From the NCBI RefSeq assembly GCF_000313935.1, contig NZ_AMSS01000027.1, positions 50,251 through 114,250 of the forward strand: DNA of 64,000 bases, read 5' to 3'. This stretch comes from Acinetobacter sp. WC-141. GTDB lineage: Bacteria; Pseudomonadota; Gammaproteobacteria; Pseudomonadales; Moraxellaceae. The notes under the pieces are model-generated. The model was not told the origin of the DNA. It saw only the letters and a list, made by a program, of their open reading frames with translations, and made no database searches. A program made the position numbers and the translations under genes. Positions 1 to 8,493 of the stretch are shown here, piece by piece; position 1 is the first letter of the stretch, and the number at the start of each line of letters is the position of its first letter.

Positions 1-36
1 AAAAAAACCGACCTGAACTCATCCAGCGCAGGTCGG
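1..36 (-). terminator. Rho-independent terminator of the chromate transporter genes
   Basis: An 8-bp perfect stem (CCGACCTG at 8-15, CAGGTCGG at 29-36) has a 13-nt loop. Read on the minus strand it is followed by seven T (A-run at 1-7). It lies just downstream of the minus-strand chromate transporter pair. Confidence 0.8.
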
Positions 37-49
37 CAAACTGGTTAAA

Positions 50-571
50 CTAGAGTAAAACAACACCAAATACTGCCCCAGCAATCAGGACATGCAAAGG
101 ATGAACTTTCTTAATTAAAGATAATAAAGTTGCAATGACTACCATAATGACAAGTAAAGTATTTATTGCCGCTGCCTCAGAAATAATCCACGCACTGGCA
201 AGCACCGTTCCCACAGTGACAGGTTGTAAAGCAAGCTGTAAAACACGGCGCCATTTCTTATCTTTAAATTTCGACCAACCTCTCATCACAAACACAGTAA
301 TAATTGATGAAGGTAAAAATTTAGCTGTAGAGGTTACCAGTAGACCTGATAACCCTGCTACATGCCATCCTACCAAAGGTACAATCATCATGTTTGGACC
401 AGGAGCTGCTTGAGCCATGGCAAATAATGCACTAAATTCTTGTGCCGTCATCCAATGATGAATATCAACTACTTGGCGTTGCATTTCAGGCAAAATTGTA
501 TTGCCGCCACCAAATGCAATAAGAGACAGCTGAGTAAAAATGATCGCTAAAGTAAGTAGAACTGCGCCCAT
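50..571 (-). CDS. Chromate transporter, short-chain CHR protein (second of pair)
   Basis: A 173-residue membrane protein of the CHR (ChrA) family, expected to export chromate at the inner membrane. It has the family signatures AFGGG near the N-terminus and AQAAPGP further on, followed by hydrophobic segments. Full-length ChrA is about 400 residues with two homologous halves; this is one half-size protein, and its partner half is the gene immediately upstream. The ATG at 571 overlaps the upstream stop codon (TAATG), which implies translational coupling and sets the start; a longer reading frame opens further upstream inside the partner gene. Chromate as substrate is inferred from the family; some CHR members move other anions such as sulfate. 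Confidence 0.85.
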   Translation of the reverse strand: MGAVLLTLAIIFTQLSLIAFGGGNTILPEMQRQVVDIHHWMTAQEFSALFAMAQAAPGPNMMIVPLVGWHVAGLSGLLVTSTAKFLPSSIITVFVMRGWSKFKDKKWRRVLQLALQPVTVGTVLASAWIISEAAAINTLLVIMVVIATLLSLIKKVHPLHVLIAGAVFGVVLL

Positions 572-1131
572 TACACACGTCTCCAAATAATAGTTGAATA
601 AAGAGCCAACAAAATTAGCATGGTCAAAAGCAAGGAGACTTTTAGAAAAGCAATACTGACAATTGCCGCCACCACAACACACATCGCTATTGGATTACGT
701 AATAATGGTTTTAACATTTTTAAGCCAGTTGCAACCAGAAGCCCAGCTGCTGCTGCTCCTAATCCTTCAAAAAGATGCTTAACCATGAGGTTATCTTGGA
801 ACTGCTCGTAGACATAATGTAAAAGTACAACAATTACCGTAGGCGCAAAGATTAAACCAATCAGAGAGCTAACTGCACCACGGACACCCCGAAACTCCAT
901 GCCAATCGCGACAGATAAATTAATGATATTGCCGCCTGGTAAAAATTGACACAGACCCAGTAACTCAGTGAATTTTTCCGGACTTAGCCACTGCCTCTGC
1001 TCTACAACGACTTTACGCGCCAAAGGCAGCACACCACCAAATCCAATTAAACCTAATGTTAAAAAACCTAAAAATAACTCTGTGCAGGTCGGTACGCTCT
1101 CCTTCTGCACGGCAATCTCAACATGGTTCAT
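571..1131 (-). CDS. Chromate transporter, short-chain CHR protein (first of pair)
   Basis: A 186-residue membrane protein, the other half of a split CHR-family transporter. It shows the family motif GFGGV near residue 32 and a FLPGGN segment where canonical members have a PGP-type motif, so the two halves have diverged. Split CHR transporters are thought to work as hetero-oligomers, and the TAATG overlap with the next gene favours equal expression. A LysR-type gene is divergent 101 bp away and is the likely regulator. The substrate is inferred from the family alone. Confidence 0.85.
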   Translation of the reverse strand: MNHVEIAVQKESVPTCTELFLGFLTLGLIGFGGVLPLARKVVVEQRQWLSPEKFTELLGLCQFLPGGNIINLSVAIGMEFRGVRGAVSSLIGLIFAPTVIVVLLHYVYEQFQDNLMVKHLFEGLGAAAAGLLVATGLKMLKPLLRNPIAMCVVVAAIVSIAFLKVSLLLTMLILLALYSTIIWRRV

Positions 1132-1213
1132 TTTCGTTACTTTTCACTTTATCTGACCAGCATAGAATGCTACTTTTAAGATATATCTACAAATGCTTTT
1201 ATTTTCATTAACC

Positions 1214-1228
1214 ATACCCTAAAGGTAT
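1214..1228. promoter_or_regulatory. Candidate LysR-type operator
   Basis: ATACC-CTAAA-GGTAT is a perfect inverted repeat that contains a T-N11-A core typical of LysR-type regulators. It sits immediately before the ATG of the LysR gene at 1233 and covers its ribosome binding site, so it could serve autoregulation and control of the divergent chromate transporter genes. This is inferred from pattern only. Confidence 0.4.
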
Positions 1229-1232
1229 TCCT

Positions 1233-2135
1233 ATGTTAGATTTACATAAGCTTCATGCCTTTGTGGTGGTGGTAGAAGAAAGAAATATCACGCATGCGGC
1301 AAACCGATTATTTATTCAACAACCGCCTTTAACGCGTTTACTTAAAAAACTTGAAGACGAACTCGGTACACAGTTACTTATTCGTCAGCCTCGTGGCATT
1401 GAACCGACTGAAGCAGGTTTAGCTCTATTTAAAGAAGCTCAAATTTTATTAGAACATGCCAGACATATTCCAAAATTAGTCCAAGACGTCAGCCAAGGTA
1501 AAACCGGGCAACTCAATATTGGTTTTACAAGTTCCGCAGGCTTGCATCCGCTCATTTCAATAGTCTTGCGTTCATATCGGGAAATATATCCTGCTGTACA
1601 AACCAAATTGGAGGAAGCAGGCAGTCAAAAGCAACTAGATTGGTTAATTTCGGAAAAACTTGATATTGCTTTTCTAAGAGCGCCCATTAGCCGTGATATT
1701 GGATTAAAGCATCTTCATATATTAGATGAGTCAATGGTTGTTGCATTACCTATAGGACATCCACTTACACAAAAAGAGAAAATTAGTTTAAGTGATTTGT
1801 CAGATGAGAATTTTGTTTTATACCGTCGCTCTTCAGGGCAAGGTTTATATGACAATATTTTATATAGTTGCTATCAGGCAGGTTTTAGTCCACGCATTAT
1901 TCAGGAAGCCCCTCGTCCTACTGCAACATTAAATTTAGTGGCTGCTGGAATTGGTATAACGATTGTGCCAGCCTCGATGCATAATTTTTGGGATCATGAA
2001 ATTATGTATCGCGAGTTTGATGATTCAATAAAACTAAATGCCCCTATTTACTTGATTACAAGAGAAAATGAAAATTCAGCTAAAGTTTCAAACTTCATTG
2101 AACTCATGCAAAAACTATTACCAACGATGACTTGA
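1233..2135 (+). CDS. LysR-type transcriptional regulator
   Basis: A 300-residue protein of normal LysR length. The N-terminal winged helix-turn-helix covers about residues 1-60 (VEERNITHAANRLFIQQPPLTRLLKKLE), followed by a periplasmic-binding-protein-like effector domain from about residue 90. It is transcribed away from the split chromate transporter with a 101-bp shared promoter region, so it probably controls that pair and itself. The effector is not evident. A shared hairpin terminator follows it. Confidence 0.9.
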   Translation: MLDLHKLHAFVVVVEERNITHAANRLFIQQPPLTRLLKKLEDELGTQLLIRQPRGIEPTEAGLALFKEAQILLEHARHIPKLVQDVSQGKTGQLNIGFTSSAGLHPLISIVLRSYREIYPAVQTKLEEAGSQKQLDWLISEKLDIAFLRAPISRDIGLKHLHILDESMVVALPIGHPLTQKEKISLSDLSDENFVLYRRSSGQGLYDNILYSCYQAGFSPRIIQEAPRPTATLNLVAAGIGITIVPASMHNFWDHEIMYREFDDSIKLNAPIYLITRENENSAKVSNFIELMQKLLPTMT

Positions 2136-2157
2136 GTGTAAGCAACGAGACAATAAA

Positions 2158-2181
2158 AAAGTGCCTATCTAAAGGCACTTT
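2158..2181. terminator. Bidirectional terminator between LysR gene and acr3
   Basis: A 9-bp perfect stem (AAAGTGCCT at 2158-2166, AGGCACTTT at 2173-2181) with a 6-nt loop has A-run and T-rich flanks on the two sides. It lies between two convergent genes. Confidence 0.75.
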
Positions 2182-2217
2182 AATAAAATCTTGATCAAAT
2201 AAATTTTATTATATTTC

Positions 2218-3252
2218 TTAAGCATAATATTTTTTCTTTAACCAAAGCGAAACCGAAACCAATGAAATCAGCACAGGAACTTCAACCAATGGTCCAATCA
2301 CTGTGGTAAATGCCACAGGTGATGCTAAACCAAAAGTTGCAATGGCAACCGCTAAAGCCAATTCAAAATTATTACCTGCCGCAGTAAATGAAATTGCCGC
2401 TGTTTGAGGATAGTTATTTCCCAGCCGTTTACTCATAAAAAAGCTGATAAAGAACATCACCACAAAGTAAATCGTCAGTGGAATCGCAATACGTAATACA
2501 TCTAAAGGTAAGCTCACCACATCGCCACCTTTTAGACTAAACATGGCGATAATGGTGAATAGCAAGGCGATTAGACTTAATGGACTAATCTTTGGTAAGA
2601 ATTTGGTTTGATACCAATCTAACCCTATTGATTTAACTAAAACTAGACGAGTCAAGAAACCCATCAAAAATGGAATCCCCAAATACACCAAAACAGCATG
2701 CGTGATGATCCAGAAATTGACATCAATGACTTGTCCTGCCACACCAAAATAAGGCGGCAAAAAGGTCAAGAATAACCATGCATAAGTACTAAAGAACAAA
2801 ATTTGGAAAATACTGTTAAAAGCAACCAACGCTGCAACATATTGGTTATCGCCACAAGCCAAGCCATTCCAGACCAATACCATTGCAATACAACGTGCTA
2901 AGCCAATTAAAATGAGACCTGTCATATATTCCGGATAGCTATGCAAAAAAACAATCGCAAGAATAAACATTAAAACTGGAGCAATAATCCAGTTTTGTAC
3001 CAACGATAGAGTTAATGTTTTCTTATCTTTAAATACTTCTGGTAACGCAGCGTAATCAACCTTTGCTAAAGGTGGATACATCATTAAAATTAAGCCGATT
3101 GCAATTGGAATATTAACATTATCTACGCTTAATTCATTTAAAGACACAGATGCTTGAGGAAAGAAAACTCCAATGGCTACGCCTAAGGCCATAGCAATAA
3201 AAATCCATAGCGTCAGGTTTCGATCTAAAAAGGAAAGCCCTTGTTTGGTCAT
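2218..3252 (-). CDS. acr3: Arsenite efflux permease, ACR3 family
   Basis: A 344-residue membrane protein with about ten hydrophobic segments. It exports arsenite across the inner membrane using the ion gradient. The segment [13 protein letters not shown] contains C121, the conserved thiol of ACR3 carriers, which separates it from the unrelated ArsB family. It follows arsR on the same strand with a 99-bp gap, and arsC is divergent, so arsenate reduced by ArsC would be expelled here. No arsD, arsA or arsH is present in the window. Confidence 0.95.
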   Translation of the reverse strand: MTKQGLSFLDRNLTLWIFIAMALGVAIGVFFPQASVSLNELSVDNVNIPIAIGLILMMYPPLAKVDYAALPEVFKDKKTLTLSLVQNWIIAPVLMFILAIVFLHSYPEYMTGLILIGLARCIAMVLVWNGLACGDNQYVAALVAFNSIFQILFFSTYAWLFLTFLPPYFGVAGQVIDVNFWIITHAVLVYLGIPFLMGFLTRLVLVKSIGLDWYQTKFLPKISPLSLIALLFTIIAMFSLKGGDVVSLPLDVLRIAIPLTIYFVVMFFISFFMSKRLGNNYPQTAAISFTAAGNNFELALAVAIATFGLASPVAFTTVIGPLVEVPVLISLVSVSLWLKKKYYA

Positions 3253-3351
3253 GCTCTACTCGATGAAAGAATTGATTAATGTTGTTCAATGCATACAACT
3301 GACTAAGTACTGATGCTAAAAAACGAATTTTTAAGACAAAAACTAGGAAGA

Positions 3352-3681
3352 TTAATCACAGCACGTTGTAGTAGTGAAAGGCTGATATTGTTGCTTTACT
3401 TTTGTCTCGCGCTCTTCATTTTCTATAACCTTTAAAATATTTAAGGCCCAGACAGGTAAATCAGGGTTTATGCTGTAATATACCCACTGTCCTTTTCTTT
3501 CATCCAACAATACGCCATGAGTTCTTAATAAAGCTAAATGTCTGGAGATTTTCGGCTGGCTCAACTCAAGCTGTTCGGTTAGCTCACATACACAAATATT
3601 TTGTTTGTTTAGAACTAATTTAAGAATGTTTAAGCGAGTTTGGTCAGATAGACATTTAAAGAAATCGACTTGGTTGATCAT
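3352..3681 (-). CDS. arsR: Arsenic-responsive repressor ArsR
   Basis: A 109-residue ArsR/SmtB winged-helix repressor. The metalloid-binding motif CVC (C30 and C32) sits at the start of the DNA-binding helices, followed by the recognition region LSQPKISRHLALLRTHG. The protein ends in TTTTCCD, so two more cysteines lie at the C-terminus. The 87-bp gap to divergent arsC contains short AT-rich inverted repeats that probably hold its operator, so it should control both the arsR-acr3 and arsC transcripts and release DNA when As(III) binds. Confidence 0.93.
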   Translation of the reverse strand: MINQVDFFKCLSDQTRLNILKLVLNKQNICVCELTEQLELSQPKISRHLALLRTHGVLLDERKGQWVYYSINPDLPVWALNILKVIENEERETKVKQQYQPFTTTTCCD

Positions 3682-3768
3682 ATCTTCAACAGAATATATT
3701 CGTTATTGCAAATATACGGATATCCATATATAAAAGCAATATCTTAATTCAACGCTGAATTTACCGCC

Positions 3769-4197
3769 ATGACTGAGCAAGTAAAAATCTATCATAACCC
3801 TGCATGTGGAACCTCACGAAATACATTGGCACTTATTCGTCATGCAGGTCTTGAGCCTATAATTATCGAATATTTACAAACACCTTCTACTAAAGATGAG
3901 CTTATACAACTCATTAAAAATGCAGGCTTAACTGTACGTGAAGCAATTCGTAAAAATGTTGATCCATATAAAGATTTAGAGCTAGAACAAGACCATTGGA
4001 CCGATGAGCAGTTAATTGATTTTATGTTGCAATATCCAATTTTAATTAATCGCCCATTTGTGGTTACATCAAGAGGCACGCGACTTTGCCGCCCATCTGA
4101 AGTGGTGCTCGACATTTTAGATTCAAAAAACTTAGGCTATTTTGCAAAAGAAGATGGCGAAGTGATTATTGATGAACAAGGCCGTCGTATAAAGTAA
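3769..4197 (+). CDS. arsC: Arsenate reductase, glutaredoxin type
   Basis: A 142-residue thioredoxin-fold reductase, the same size as plasmid R773 ArsC (141 residues). It reduces arsenate to arsenite in the cytoplasm with glutathione and glutaredoxin. The catalytic Cys13 is in HNPACGTSRN, and arginine-containing segments INRPFVVT and GTRLCRPSE match the substrate-binding arginines of the family. It is divergent from arsR-acr3 and ends at a strong terminator. Confidence 0.95.
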   Translation: MTEQVKIYHNPACGTSRNTLALIRHAGLEPIIIEYLQTPSTKDELIQLIKNAGLTVREAIRKNVDPYKDLELEQDHWTDEQLIDFMLQYPILINRPFVVTSRGTRLCRPSEVVLDILDSKNLGYFAKEDGEVIIDEQGRRIK

Positions 4198-4219
4198 TTG
4201 AAGATACTTATTAATATAA

Positions 4220-4250
4220 AAAGCTAAATGGCATGACACCATTTAGCTTT
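4220..4250. terminator. Bidirectional terminator between arsC and the XapX gene
   Basis: A 12-bp perfect stem (4220-4231 with 4239-4250, core AGCTAAATGG) and a 7-nt loop are followed by a T-run on the plus strand and preceded by an A-run. It serves two convergent transcription units. Confidence 0.85.
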
Positions 4251-4267
4251 TTTTTGAATGAAACAGA

Positions 4268-4429
4268 TTAAAAATAGGATTTGATAAAAGGAAGAAGTTG
4301 CTCTCCTATTACCATGCCTAATAATCCGACTAACGCAACAAGAGGTGGAGCTGGTGACTTAACATTCAAAACATAATATAAGACACCAACAAGCAACCCT
4401 ACAGCCAAAGATAACAAGTACATTTTCAT
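4268..4429 (-). CDS. XapX domain small membrane protein
   Basis: A 53-residue protein with two hydrophobic helices and a central SPAPPLVALVGLLGM segment, which is characteristic of the XapX/DUF1427 family. Its function is not established; homologues often sit next to amidohydrolase or purine-related genes. I placed the start at the ATG at 4429 because the longer frame has an unhydrophobic, poorly conserved lead-in. It follows the amidohydrolase on the same strand with a 57-bp gap and is probably the last gene of that operon. Confidence 0.75.
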   Translation of the reverse strand: MKMYLLSLAVGLLVGVLYYVLNVKSPAPPLVALVGLLGMVIGEQLLPFIKSYF

Positions 4430-4486
4430 CGTACATACCTTAGGGAAGCAAGCCATTTAACGAGGCAGGTTCCCAAACTGTTTTAT

Positions 4487-6361
4487 TTAAAATGCAAAAC
4501 AAGAACACCCGAGTGCACCCCAGAACGATTTTTTATCTTTATCATTTACAGGAACATCAAGCATCCAAGAGTGACTATGCCCATGCATGCCACAACTGCT
4601 AGCACATTCACACAATGCACTTTGTGACTGTAATGATTGATTCGAAGGTGCATTACGATTCTCGGATAAACGCCACTGACCACCAAAGCGTTTTACTGGC
4701 GACCATGTTGGAGATGCTGGCGGTAACGGCGGATCATCTTGCTTAAATTCAGCCCCTGCATAGACCACTTTTCCGCCTAAAACAGTGAGTACAGACTCAA
4801 TCCACTGGATATCTTCTGCTTCAACCTTGAAATAGTCATCTGACAATACGACCAGATCAGCAAGTTCCCCTGCTGTCAGTGAACCTTTAACATCTTTTTC
4901 ACCTGAGAACCAAGCCGAACCTTTAGTCCAGAGTTTGAGTGCTGTTTGGCGATCTAACAGATTTTTTTCATCATACAGCAGCAAACCACCGACTGTTTTA
5001 CCAGTACTTAGCCAATACAAACACACCCAAGGGTTATAAGAGGCAACACGAGTCGCATCTGTCCCCGCACCGACAGGAACACCAAGTTCTAACATTTTCT
5101 TAACTGGTGGCGTTGCCTGAGCAGCCTCGGCACCATAGCGTTTTACGAAAATCTCACCTTGATATGCCATACGGTGTTGAATGGCGATACCACCACCCAA
5201 CGCACCAATACGTTCGATATTACGCTCAGATACAGTTTCGGCATGGTCAATAATAAATCGAGTTGCAAATGGCTGTTTTGAATTGACGCGCTCAAATACA
5301 TTGAGCAAACGATTGATACTTTCATCATAGGTTGCATGAATACGGAATGGCCATTTCTTTTCAGCCAAGTGCTCTACAATAGCTTCGAGTTCACCTTCCA
5401 TTTTTTCCGGTAAATCCGGACGTGGCTCATAGAAATCTTCGAAGTCACCTGCCGACCAAGTCAGGTTCTCACCTGCTCCATTCATTCTAAATAGCTCATC
5501 ACCATCACCCGGAAATGTCATTTCGGTCCAACGGCGATAATCATCAAGCTCTTGGCCTGCCTTCTGAGCAAATAGATTATAAGCAATTCGAACCGTCATT
5601 TGATTTTGATCGTGCAATTGCTTAATCACATCATAATCTTCAGGATAATTTTGACCGCCGCCACCTGCATCAATTGCTGAAGTAATGCCTAATCGGTTCA
5701 GTTCACGCATGAAATGACGAGTTGAATTGACTTGATCTTCAACTGGCAATTTCGGTGCTTTACCTAAGGTCGAATATAAAATCATAGCGGACGGAGTTGC
5801 GAGCAACAGACCTGTTGGCTCACCCTTTTCATCTCTTACAATCTTGCCACCCGGTGGATCTGGAGTATCTTTATTAAAGCCCAATACATCAAGCGCAGCT
5901 CGGTTCAACAAAGCACTGGCGTATAAATGTAAAATGAATACAGGAGTATCTGGCGCAGCTTTATTAATTTCTTCTAAAGTCGGTAAACGCTTTTCGGCAA
6001 ACTGGAACTCAGTCCAACCACCTACTACACGAACCCATTGTGGAGCAGGCGTATTATCTGCTTGCTCTTTAAGTAAGCGTAGTGCATCAGCAACGGATGG
6101 GACACCTTCCCAGCGCAGTTCCATATTGTAATTTAGGCCACCACGAATAATATGCAGATGACTGTCATTTAGACCCGGTATAACGCGACGGCCATTTAAG
6201 TTTACAACTTTGCTTGTTGGTGTTGCGAGCTTCATAACCTCATCATTTGTGCCTGTGCGTACGACTTTACCGTCTGCAATCGCAATTGCTTGTACTTCGG
6301 GGTTGTGAGGATCTAGTGTTGTGATTTTACCGTTTATGAGTATGAGGTTTATTTCGGTCAT
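4487..6361 (-). CDS. YtcJ-like amidohydrolase with Cys/His-rich tail
   Basis: A 624-residue metal-dependent amidohydrolase of the YtcJ (Amidohydro_3) type. Seen motifs are the metal ligands HLH in LNDSHLHIIRG near residue 75, the IIDHAETVS segment, and GAGTDATR. The substrate cannot be told from sequence; YtcJ relatives hydrolyse amides, formamides or aryl esters. An ATG four codons upstream is possible, but GGAG lies 8 nt before the ATG at 6361, which favours this start. The last 41 residues hold C584, C586, C590, H593, H595, H597, C619 and C621, an unusual metal-binding-like extension. It is in line with the isochorismatase gene upstream and XapX downstream. Confidence 0.85.
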   Translation of the reverse strand: MTEINLILINGKITTLDPHNPEVQAIAIADGKVVRTGTNDEVMKLATPTSKVVNLNGRRVIPGLNDSHLHIIRGGLNYNMELRWEGVPSVADALRLLKEQADNTPAPQWVRVVGGWTEFQFAEKRLPTLEEINKAAPDTPVFILHLYASALLNRAALDVLGFNKDTPDPPGGKIVRDEKGEPTGLLLATPSAMILYSTLGKAPKLPVEDQVNSTRHFMRELNRLGITSAIDAGGGGQNYPEDYDVIKQLHDQNQMTVRIAYNLFAQKAGQELDDYRRWTEMTFPGDGDELFRMNGAGENLTWSAGDFEDFYEPRPDLPEKMEGELEAIVEHLAEKKWPFRIHATYDESINRLLNVFERVNSKQPFATRFIIDHAETVSERNIERIGALGGGIAIQHRMAYQGEIFVKRYGAEAAQATPPVKKMLELGVPVGAGTDATRVASYNPWVCLYWLSTGKTVGGLLLYDEKNLLDRQTALKLWTKGSAWFSGEKDVKGSLTAGELADLVVLSDDYFKVEAEDIQWIESVLTVLGGKVVYAGAEFKQDDPPLPPASPTWSPVKRFGGQWRLSENRNAPSNQSLQSQSALCECASSCGMHGHSHSWMLDVPVNDKDKKSFWGALGCSCFAF

Positions 6362-6671
6362 TCTGAACTCCATTCTTGTGAATTATCGTTCTAAAAAATA
6401 AAGGTATAGCAACAAATATATTTCATTATTCTTTTTGATTTTACACGACGGAGTCTGACCGTTTTACATCCAATAAGAGGAGTTAATTCTGTTACTTTTC
6501 TTTCGTGAAAAGTAACCAAAACCATTGCCATCTGCAAAACTCGTTCAATTACAATCTTTTCAGATTTTGTCCTGCCTCGAACAGTTGCAGATGGCTTTTC
6601 CACTTATCAAATATAGTCAAAAATCGAATAAATCAACTTAAATATCGAAATACCCTTAACTCAACTATTTC
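6362..6671. other. Non-coding gap inside the hydrolase operon
   Basis: This is 310 bp between two same-strand genes with no convincing gene. A frame of 70 codons on the minus strand spans most of it but has no ribosome site and overlaps the repeat. The content is a dispersed repeat copy (see 6444-6600). Confidence 0.6.
6444..6600 (+). repeat. Dispersed intergenic repeat, copy 1
   Basis: Its modules run in the same order as the copies near 48.0 and 49.9 kb. First comes ACGACGGAGTCTGACC. Next is TTAATTCTGTTAC followed by a GTTACTTTT/AAAAGTAAC hairpin and CCAAAA. Then come two inverted arms, CCATCTGCA (about 6528) and TGCAGATGG (about 6586), enclosing about 50 bp. Only the module framework is conserved; the interior differs from the other copies. 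Confidence 0.6.
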
Positions 6672-7358
6672 TTATTTTGCAGGAACTGGTGCAAGTACTT
6701 CGTGTTTTGAAGTTGTACGTTCAGGTGCCTTATGTACCATCGTATAGGCATAATCAACGCCCATACCATAAGCACCAGAATGTTCGCGTACAATTGCCAT
6801 AACAGCATCATACGTATCACGATGTGCCCAATCACGTTGCCATTCGAGTAAGACTTGTTGCCAAGTTACTGGAACAACACCTGCTTGAATCATACGTTGC
6901 ATGGCATAGTCATGTGCTTCTTTCGATGTGCCACCCGAAGCATCGGCAACCATATAAATTTCATAATCACCTTCAAGCATGGCACCAAAAGCAAAGGTGT
7001 TATTGCACACTTCAGTCCACAAACCTGAAACAATCACTTTCTTACGATTATTTTTTGCAAGCGAATCACGTACTTTTTGGTCATCCCATGAATTCATTGA
7101 AGTACGTTCTAGTAATGGAGCATCTGGAAATACATCTAAAAGTTCTGGATAGGTATGACCAGAAAAGCTTTCAGTTTCAACCGTGGTAATGGTGACAGGA
7201 ATATTGAATGTTTTAGCTGCTTTTGCTAAGCCTACCGTATTATTTTTTAATACTTGGCGGTCTATTGATTGTACCCCAAAAGCCATTTGTGGCTGATGAT
7301 CAATAAAAATAACCTGACAATTTGTTGGTGAAAGTTGTTCTAAAAGTGATTTATTCAT
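6672..7358 (-). CDS. Isochorismatase-family hydrolase, YcaC-like
   Basis: A 228-residue cysteine hydrolase of the isochorismatase superfamily. The likely triad members are D20 (FIDHQP), a lysine near residue 80-107, and C118 in SGLWTEVCNN. The overall pattern resembles E. coli YcaC, whose natural substrate is unknown. GGAG lies 9 nt before the ATG. It is the first gene of a probable operon with the amidohydrolase and XapX genes, and a LysR gene is divergent 196 bp away. A two-step amide or carbamate breakdown is plausible but inferred. Confidence 0.85.
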   Translation of the reverse strand: MNKSLLEQLSPTNCQVIFIDHQPQMAFGVQSIDRQVLKNNTVGLAKAAKTFNIPVTITTVETESFSGHTYPELLDVFPDAPLLERTSMNSWDDQKVRDSLAKNNRKKVIVSGLWTEVCNNTFAFGAMLEGDYEIYMVADASGGTSKEAHDYAMQRMIQAGVVPVTWQQVLLEWQRDWAHRDTYDAVMAIVREHSGAYGMGVDYAYTMVHKAPERTTSKHEVLAPVPAK

Positions 7359-7554
7359 GGGTAAACTCCATTATTCCTTATGAGTAATGCATTAAAATTG
7401 CTTACTGGTCACTATCAAAACAGATAAAAATGTAAAAACATAGACAGTAAATCAGCTCGAATCTGTATCCTGTACGAATACAATAAAAACAAAGATTGCT
7501 TTTTAATTTTTATAGTTTAATCATTGATATATATTTTTTAACTTTCGCTTATCC

Positions 7555-8445
7555 ATGGATCGATTAGACTGTATTTCCACTTTTGTAAGTGTCGTAGAAC
7601 ATGGGAATTTTAGTAGTGCAGCCAGAGCTCTCGATATCTCTCGCGACTTAGTGGCAAAACGTGTTTGCTACCTCGAAAATGACCTAAAAACCACACTTTT
7701 AAACCGAACGACAAGACAGATGAACTTAACCTCTTGTGGGGAAAAGTTTTATCAACATAGTAAAGTCATTTTAAGTGAGTTTGAATGGGCTGCCTACGAA
7801 ATTAGCTACAATCAGCAATATCCTGAAGGTGAACTTAAACTCAATACGCCCATGTCTTTTAGCAATATTTTTCTTCAAAATATTATTTCAGACTTTATTG
7901 AGAAATATCCCAGCATCAAAATTGATTTATTCATGACTGATCAACTACTAGACATGAATAATAATAAATTTGATTTAACCATTCGCGTAGATGGCTCTCC
8001 TCCAAACTTAGCAAATAGTAAAATATTAAATACCTATCAACGATATTTATATGCAACACCTGAGTATTTCAATCAGCATGGATTACCAGAATCATTAGAA
8101 GAACTTAAAGAACATAAATTTCTGATTTACTATCAAGATAGTCGACATAAGAAATTGATTTTCCAAAAAGATCAAAAAGAAGTGTCCTTTAATTGCTTCC
8201 CAGTCATGACCTGTAATAATGGTGAATTATTATTAGATATGTGTTTAAAAGATCACGGTATCGTCTTTCTTCCAGAGTTTATTGCTGAACCTTACTACAA
8301 AGAAGGTAAATTACAGAAATGTTTGGAGGACTATACCAGTCAACCACTTCACTTATATGTGACATGGCCAAACCGTAAAATTTTATCGAAGAAAGTAAAA
8401 CTATTTATTGATTTTTTAACGCATCAGATCATGCCCGTAAAATAA
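7555..8445 (+). CDS. LysR-type transcriptional regulator
   Basis: A 296-residue LysR protein with an N-terminal helix-turn-helix (VVEHGNFSSAARALDISRDLVAKRV) and a C-terminal effector-binding domain of the group that includes many single-target activators and repressors. It is divergent from the isochorismatase-amidohydrolase-XapX genes and probably controls them. An imperfect inverted repeat TGTAT-N9-ATACA at 7464-7482 lies in the shared promoter region. No effector can be named. Confidence 0.9.
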   Translation: MDRLDCISTFVSVVEHGNFSSAARALDISRDLVAKRVCYLENDLKTTLLNRTTRQMNLTSCGEKFYQHSKVILSEFEWAAYEISYNQQYPEGELKLNTPMSFSNIFLQNIISDFIEKYPSIKIDLFMTDQLLDMNNNKFDLTIRVDGSPPNLANSKILNTYQRYLYATPEYFNQHGLPESLEELKEHKFLIYYQDSRHKKLIFQKDQKEVSFNCFPVMTCNNGELLLDMCLKDHGIVFLPEFIAEPYYKEGKLQKCLEDYTSQPLHLYVTWPNRKILSKKVKLFIDFLTHQIMPVK

Positions 8446-8451
8446 GTGAAC

Positions 8452-8478
8452 TGGGCCTTTTCGATAAGAATTGGCCCA
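8452..8478. terminator. Weak hairpin between convergent regulators
   Basis: A 6-bp GC-rich stem (TGGGCC at 8452-8457, GGCCCA at 8473-8478) with a 15-nt loop is followed by CTATTTTT on the plus strand. It is a plausible but weak terminator for the LysR gene. Confidence 0.4.
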
Positions 8479-8493
8479 CTATTTTTAGCTAGT

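Noticed and set aside
2218..4197. Arsenic genes as part of a mobile resistance island
   Set aside because: No integrase, insertion sequence or tRNA boundary is visible, and base composition looks like that of the surroundings.
6391..6603. 70-codon minus-strand frame between the two hydrolase genes
   Set aside because: It overlaps the dispersed repeat copy and has no ribosome site.
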